Part shown: positions 60,727-64,000 of the stretch, in pieces
Position numbering within the stretch: the first letter of the stretch is position 1
How the letters are laid out: each line of letters begins with the position of its first letter
Assembly (NCBI RefSeq): GCF_016714275.1
Contig: NZ_JADJNP010000004.1
Span: 711,477-775,476 of the forward strand
Source of the DNA: Tessaracoccus sp.
GTDB lineage: Bacteria; Actinomycetota; Actinomycetes; Propionibacteriales; Propionibacteriaceae
Length of the DNA: 64,000 nt
Reading direction: 5' to 3'
Notes under the pieces: generated by a model
The model's input: only the letters and a program-made list of their open reading frames with translations
Database searches by the model: none
What the model was told of the DNA's origin: nothing
Program-made: the position numbers and the translations under genes

Positions 60727-60889
60727 CCCTAGCCCATAACCTCCACCCCCGCCCCCACCTGTCTCGACGTCATGCCCCAACCCTGACAGGCGGGTACGAC
60801 AAAACGTCGTAGACGGTAGAATGAGAGCGGCCCCGCGCTGTACCACCAGCCGGGGCCATGACCGGAACCAGACCTAGCCAGGAGTCCCG

Positions 60890-61849
60890 ATGACAGAGGA
60901 TCATACACACAGCGGCCAGCGGGTGCTGGAATGGGAGCAAGGCACGTTCTCGATCCTCCCCCACTGGATCCTTTTCTCCCCGACCAGCAGCAACGCGGTG
61001 CGAACCTATGCAGTGCTGGCCAAGTACAGGGATGCGGACACGGGCCAAGCCTTCCCCAGCAGAGCCACGCTAGCCAAGGATGTGGGCGTGCGCTCGGTGC
61101 GGAGCATCGACGGATATCTGCGGGAACTGAGGGACATAGGGGCGCTATCCATCAAACGGCGCCGCAAGCCAGGGTCGCGCGAGAACTACACGAGCGTCTA
61201 CAGGGTCATGCTCACGCCGCCGGGGGTAGTGCAGTCAGATGCACTACCTAGTGCAGCGGACTGCGCAGAGAACTATAACCACCTAACTACAACCACCTCT
61301 GATACTCCCGCACCGGCTACGCCGATGCGCGTGAATGATCCTCTTCCTGATTCTCCCCCAACGCCGGGCGTTGGGAGTGAGCGAGCCGAGCAGGCCGACC
61401 CGATCAGCCCGGCCTGGTACCGATCGCACGAACGCGCTCACGCCATCGAGCTCGTCCAGCAAGCCGCAGCTCGCCACGCCGATGGCAACACCGACGGGGT
61501 CGTCGGCGCACTCTACGGCCTAGACGACCTCCTCGCCCACACGCTCCACGCCGACGCCGACCAACTCAACGACCTCCGCGAGCACGACGGATGGATACCA
61601 CCAAAGAGGGCCGTCGACAGGCTCCAAGCCGCAATCTGGCTCAACCAGTACCTCGGCACACTCCGCGCCCACGGGCTCCTGTGGACACGAAAAAGGCCCC
61701 CTCGCACGAGGCGAGGGGGCTGGCTCAGAGCCGGTCTAGCTGGCGCTAGGCAGTCGAGTCTACGCCAGGTGCGAGCAGCTCGAGCGCTGCTGCCTGTAGC
61801 GCGGCTCGTCGCTGGTCGTCGGTGGTGCGCAGGTAGGCCTGCTGCGTGA
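60890..61849 (+). CDS. HTH (replication-initiator-like N-terminal) protein of the lysogeny module
   Basis: A 319-residue protein. Residues about 15-110 form a winged-helix domain: FSILPHWILFSPTSSNAVRT, YRDADTGQAFPSRATLAKDV then GVRSVRSIDGYLRELRDIGA and KRRRKPGSRENYTSVYRV, as in many phage replication-initiator N-termini and helix_turn_helix_36 proteins. The middle is Pro-rich and variable. The last 60 residues run through the integrase terminator into antisense integrase sequence, so the true end may be nearer 61690. AGGAGT precedes the ATG by 6 nt. Confidence 0.75.
   Translation: MTEDHTHSGQRVLEWEQGTFSILPHWILFSPTSSNAVRTYAVLAKYRDADTGQAFPSRATLAKDVGVRSVRSIDGYLRELRDIGALSIKRRRKPGSRENYTSVYRVMLTPPGVVQSDALPSAADCAENYNHLTTTTSDTPAPATPMRVNDPLPDSPPTPGVGSERAEQADPISPAWYRSHERAHAIELVQQAAARHADGNTDGVVGALYGLDDLLAHTLHADADQLNDLREHDGWIPPKRAVDRLQAAIWLNQYLGTLRAHGLLWTRKRPPRTRRGGWLRAGLAGARQSSLRQVRAARALLPVARLVAGRRWCAGRPAA
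61696..61720 (-). terminator. Rho-independent terminator of the integrase gene
   Basis: GCCCCCTCGC (61696-61705) pairs perfectly with GCGAGGGGGC (61711-61720). On the minus strand it is followed by CTTTTTCG, 26 nt past the integrase stop. It also lies inside the 3' end of the convergent plus-strand gene. Confidence 0.9.
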
Positions 61850-62879
61850 TCCTGACTTCACGATGGCCGAGGATGTCGGCGATCATCCGCTCGGAGCAGC
61901 CCATGTCCCGCAGCAGCGATGCCGCCGACGCCCGGGCGCCATGCAGCGGAACCGCGCACACGCCCGCGTCGGCGAGCGCCGCCCGCCATGCCTGCCAGTC
62001 CCGCTTTGCGTTTCGCTCCGGCCCGCCCTGCGAGCCGGGGAAGACCCAGACCGGGTCCTCGGGTCGAGCGGCGTAGACGCGGAGGATCGGGACCAGCGCG
62101 TCCGGGAGGGGGATGATGCGCCGAGACGACGCGGACTTGGGCGGCACAAGGGCCGGCTGGCCGTCGGTGCCGCGGGTCAGCGCCCACGCGACGTCGATCG
62201 TCTGCGCGTCCAGGTCGATCGCGGACCACTGGAGCCCGAGCGCCTCGCCTTGTCGCATCCCGAGGACGAGGGCGCACGCAAGCCGGGCGAGAGTGCGCGG
62301 GTCACCGTGTGCGGCAGCGGCCCGCAGCACGCGCTTGGCCTCGTCTACCGTCAGCGCGGCGTGGTGGCTATCACCGGCTGACGGGACATCGACAAGCGAG
62401 GCGACGTTTCGGGCTGTCAGCCCGTCGCGGGCCGCGACCTTCAGCGCCCGGGCGAGGATGGCGTGGGCCTGCCGGATCGTCGCCGCTGCCGCGCCCTTCT
62501 CGCGCATGGCGCGGTGGAGACGCCGGACGTGGTCCGGGGTGAGCTCGCGGACGCGGCGCCGCCCGAGGTGGGGCTTGAGCCAGCCCTCGACGTAGGAGCT
62601 GTAGCCGCGGATCGTGGACGGCTTGAGCCCGCGCTCGGGACAGATGTAGGCGAGCCAGTAATCGAGCCAGTCCGCGACCGTCGGGTTGTCGCCGATGATG
62701 CCGACGCCGACCTCCTCGCGCAGCTTCGCGAGCTTCGCCAGGCATTCGCGCTTCGACGCGGCGGACACGGTGCGTCGCTGCCTGCCCTTCGAGGTCCAGC
62801 CGGTCTCGATTGACGCCCTCCAACGCCCGTTCGCGAGCTGGTAGACCGACCCCTCGCCCTTGCCTCTCGTGCCGCCCAT
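61746..62879 (-). CDS. int: Tyrosine recombinase (phage integrase)
   Basis: A 377-residue integrase that recombines attP with the tRNA-Lys attB. The N-terminal arm-binding domain starts GTRGKGEGSVYQLANGRWRA. A SAM-like core-binding domain (about 65-160: TVADWLDYWLAYICPERGLK) follows. The catalytic set is Arg in VLGMRQGEALGLQWSAIDLD, Lys in PPKSASSRRIIPLP, His-x-x-Arg in PLHGARASAASLL, His in ILGHREVRITQQAYLR and Tyr in that last segment. The ATG at 62879 lies 14 nt from the arm-type repeats, so Int may repress its own gene. Confidence 0.95.
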   Translation of the reverse strand: MGGTRGKGEGSVYQLANGRWRASIETGWTSKGRQRRTVSAASKRECLAKLAKLREEVGVGIIGDNPTVADWLDYWLAYICPERGLKPSTIRGYSSYVEGWLKPHLGRRRVRELTPDHVRRLHRAMREKGAAAATIRQAHAILARALKVAARDGLTARNVASLVDVPSAGDSHHAALTVDEAKRVLRAAAAHGDPRTLARLACALVLGMRQGEALGLQWSAIDLDAQTIDVAWALTRGTDGQPALVPPKSASSRRIIPLPDALVPILRVYAARPEDPVWVFPGSQGGPERNAKRDWQAWRAALADAGVCAVPLHGARASAASLLRDMGCSERMIADILGHREVRITQQAYLRTTDDQRRAALQAAALELLAPGVDSTA

Positions 62880-62892
62880 GGATTTTTCCTCC

Positions 62893-62922
62893 GTGTAGCC
62901 ATCAGTGTAGCCATAGGTAGCC
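62893..62922. promoter_or_regulatory. Right arm-type integrase site repeats
   Basis: GTGTAGCC occurs twice (62893, 62906), spaced 13 nt, then GGTAGCC. The same pair is at 13981-14001. It lies about 88 bp from the attR core and immediately upstream of int. The rest of 62923-63009 is the attP flank with no gene. Confidence 0.6.
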
Positions 62923-63009
62923 TACCGCAGCCCAAGCAGCCATAGGGCCAATATGCAGTTGACTAGGGAATAAGCCGTTTTCCGTGCTCCCCAGAATACC
63001 CCAATCTTA

Positions 63010-63041
63010 GGACTTTTAATCCATGGGTCGCGGGTTCGAGC
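63010..63041 (+). repeat. attR core (32 bp)
   Basis: Identical to 13895-13926. It is followed by TGAAGGCGCAACG, not by the CCCGCTGGGGGCA expected at the 3' end of tRNA-Lys. So the right flank lacks the host remnant of the target gene. Confidence 0.92.
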
Positions 63042-63107
63042 TGAAGGCGCAACGCCCTAAAGGTTCTCCCGCACAGGTCGCGGGTGATCAACAGAGAGCG
63101 CCTCTGG

Positions 63108-64000
63108 TCAGGTCGCGGAGGCCGAGATGATCTCGGTGGCCACGCGCCATGTCGATATACGGCAGCCGCGCGCCGTTGTGGGGCCAGGACGCAGGAAGGT
63201 GGCGAGTTCCTCGTCGTCCGAGCGACACCACGGAGAGATCGCGGGGGATCTCCAGACCCAGTTCGTACGCGACCAGGTACGCCCGATGGCGACGCCGTCA
63301 GTGCAGGAGATGATTGCGGTGGATCGGGGGGTGGTCGGCATCCGCAGGGCGGCGGCGCGCCGTCTTCCCGGGTTCCAGGCAGGCAGCGTCGTCCGCTCCG
63401 GAAGATGCCGGCGTCGCCAGCGCGTGTCGTGAATCCCTTCGAAGCGCTGGGGATGGTCCCGAAACGCAGCGGGTCATCTGCGTTCCACCAGCCCGCCGAC
63501 GACGCCGTCCTCGTGTGCCCGGCGCGGACAGGTGTCGGCCATGCCCCGTCCGGCCCGCGTACTCGGCAGGCAGCACGTTCAGGTGGTCGCCGGTCGTGCC
63601 GTTCGCTATCACCACCACCACGTCGGCCGGGATGTGGGGAGGGCGATCAACCGCGCCCTGCATCAGCACGACGACGATGCCGTCGACACGCTGGTGCAGC
63701 ATGGAAGACGACGCCGTCGACGAGTTGCGCGGGGTTACCCTCGGTCTCCGCCTGAGCACCCGGTGTGTCCGTAGGTGCGCGCGGGTCGTCAAAGCGCGCC
63801 GCTGGATCATCCCCGTCGCGAGCCGGGTGATGGTGACGCTGTCGGAGATGGAAGCCGATCGTCGCAGGTCTTGCCCTAGCGGAGCTCTGCGCTGCGGGGT
63901 TCGGGCGAGCCGAAGGGGCGTCCCGCGGCGCGCGCACCGCGTCGTCGCCTCGGAGGACAGCCGCGAGCCGGGACGCTCGTTACGAGGATCATACTGACGG
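63108..64000 (-). pseudogene. LacI-family transcriptional regulator, partial and frameshifted
   Basis: Pieces of a LacI/GalR effector-binding domain appear in different frames: VDGIVVVLMQGAVDRPPHIP with VVVVIANG and LPAEYAGR (about 63660-63530), STAIISCTDGVAIG (about 63300), AYLVAYELGLEIPRDLSVVS in another frame, and DDEELATFLRPGPTTA (about 63170). At least three frame changes are needed. The N-terminal HTH would lie beyond 64000. Either a decayed gene or one with several indel errors. No other gene is supported in 63042-63107. Confidence 0.65.

Larger units (their letters stand above)
13895..63041. mobile_element. Integrated siphovirus-type prophage, about 49.1 kb
   Basis: Bounded by a 32-bp direct repeat inside tRNA-Lys. 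It has an integrase next to attR, a divergent regulator pair at 60125-60697, an early minus-strand operon with recombination and replication genes, and a full late set: TerS/TerL, portal, scaffold, capsid, connectors, major tail, chaperones, tape measure, tail fibres and lysis genes. Gene order and the long tape measure fit a long non-contractile tail. An IS3-type insertion in a tail gene and several frameshifts suggest this copy may not yield virions; many of the frameshifts could be sequence errors. Extra plus-strand genes lie beside attL and at 37424. Confidence 0.95.

Noticed and set aside
61690..61849. C-terminal tail of the plus-strand gene at 60890 as genuine protein
   Set aside because: It reads through the integrase terminator and antisense int. 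It is kept in the coordinates only because no earlier stop is present.
63084..63997. Several plus-strand open frames in the right flank
   Set aside because: They are antisense to recognisable LacI-family segments and show no protein-like features.

Overview
The window is high-GC DNA from an actinobacterium. A DUF3073 protein, a monomeric NADP isocitrate dehydrogenase, GTG starts, leaderless-looking promoters and a Phe-Asp-Glu / Lys tRNA cluster all fit Actinobacteria. A Propionibacteriaceae host (Tessaracoccus-like) is my best guess, by general resemblance only. The window divides into a host left flank (1-13894), an integrated prophage of about 49 kb (13895-63041) and a short host right flank (63042-64000).

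Left flank: an alditol-oxidase-type flavoenzyme, a lipoprotein and isocitrate dehydrogenase on the minus strand; a shikimate/quinate dehydrogenase-like gene followed by a shikimate-type MFS permease; a DUF3073 gene; an alpha/beta hydrolase converging on a formylglycine-generating enzyme; a saccharopine-dehydrogenase-like oxidoreductase; tRNA-Phe, -Asp and -Glu; a frameshifted secreted SH3/peptidase-like gene; and a frameshifted membrane protein with a GroEL-apical-like segment. tRNA-Lys(TTT) is the integration target.

Prophage: a 32-bp core inside tRNA-Lys is repeated at 63010-63041, and short GTGTAGCC direct repeats sit just inside both ends. Next to attL is a plus-strand accessory block (14046-17914) of unknown genes. 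Two of its promoters are buried in long palindromes and lie almost on the start codon. The lytic genes run leftwards on the minus strand from a divergent pair of small HTH regulators (60125-60697). First come early genes: ParB-like, HTH, YqaJ exonuclease, DnaQ-like exonuclease, RusA, HNH, methyltransferase and many small Cys-pair proteins. A putative replication protein with adjacent 12-bp iterons follows. The late genes are HNH, TerS, TerL, portal, minor head, scaffold, capsid, connectors, major tail, G/GT chaperone with a CCCAAAC slip site, tape measure, a fibronectin-type tail protein, fibres with a GH16 motif, endolysin and holin-like genes. This is a siphovirus plan. The integrase lies beside attR on the minus strand, with its own terminator.

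An IS3-type element (24402-25665) splits a tail gene, so this copy is probably defective. A plus-strand orphan gene (37424-37777) sits inside the minus-strand head genes.

Many unrelated genes (host, IS, phage) carry single-base frameshifts, often in G or C runs. This looks more like indel error in the assembly than biology, and each case is marked. The right flank is a frameshifted LacI-family regulator fragment. It does not carry the 3' end of tRNA-Lys expected beyond attR, so the intact tRNA gene depends on phage-side DNA.
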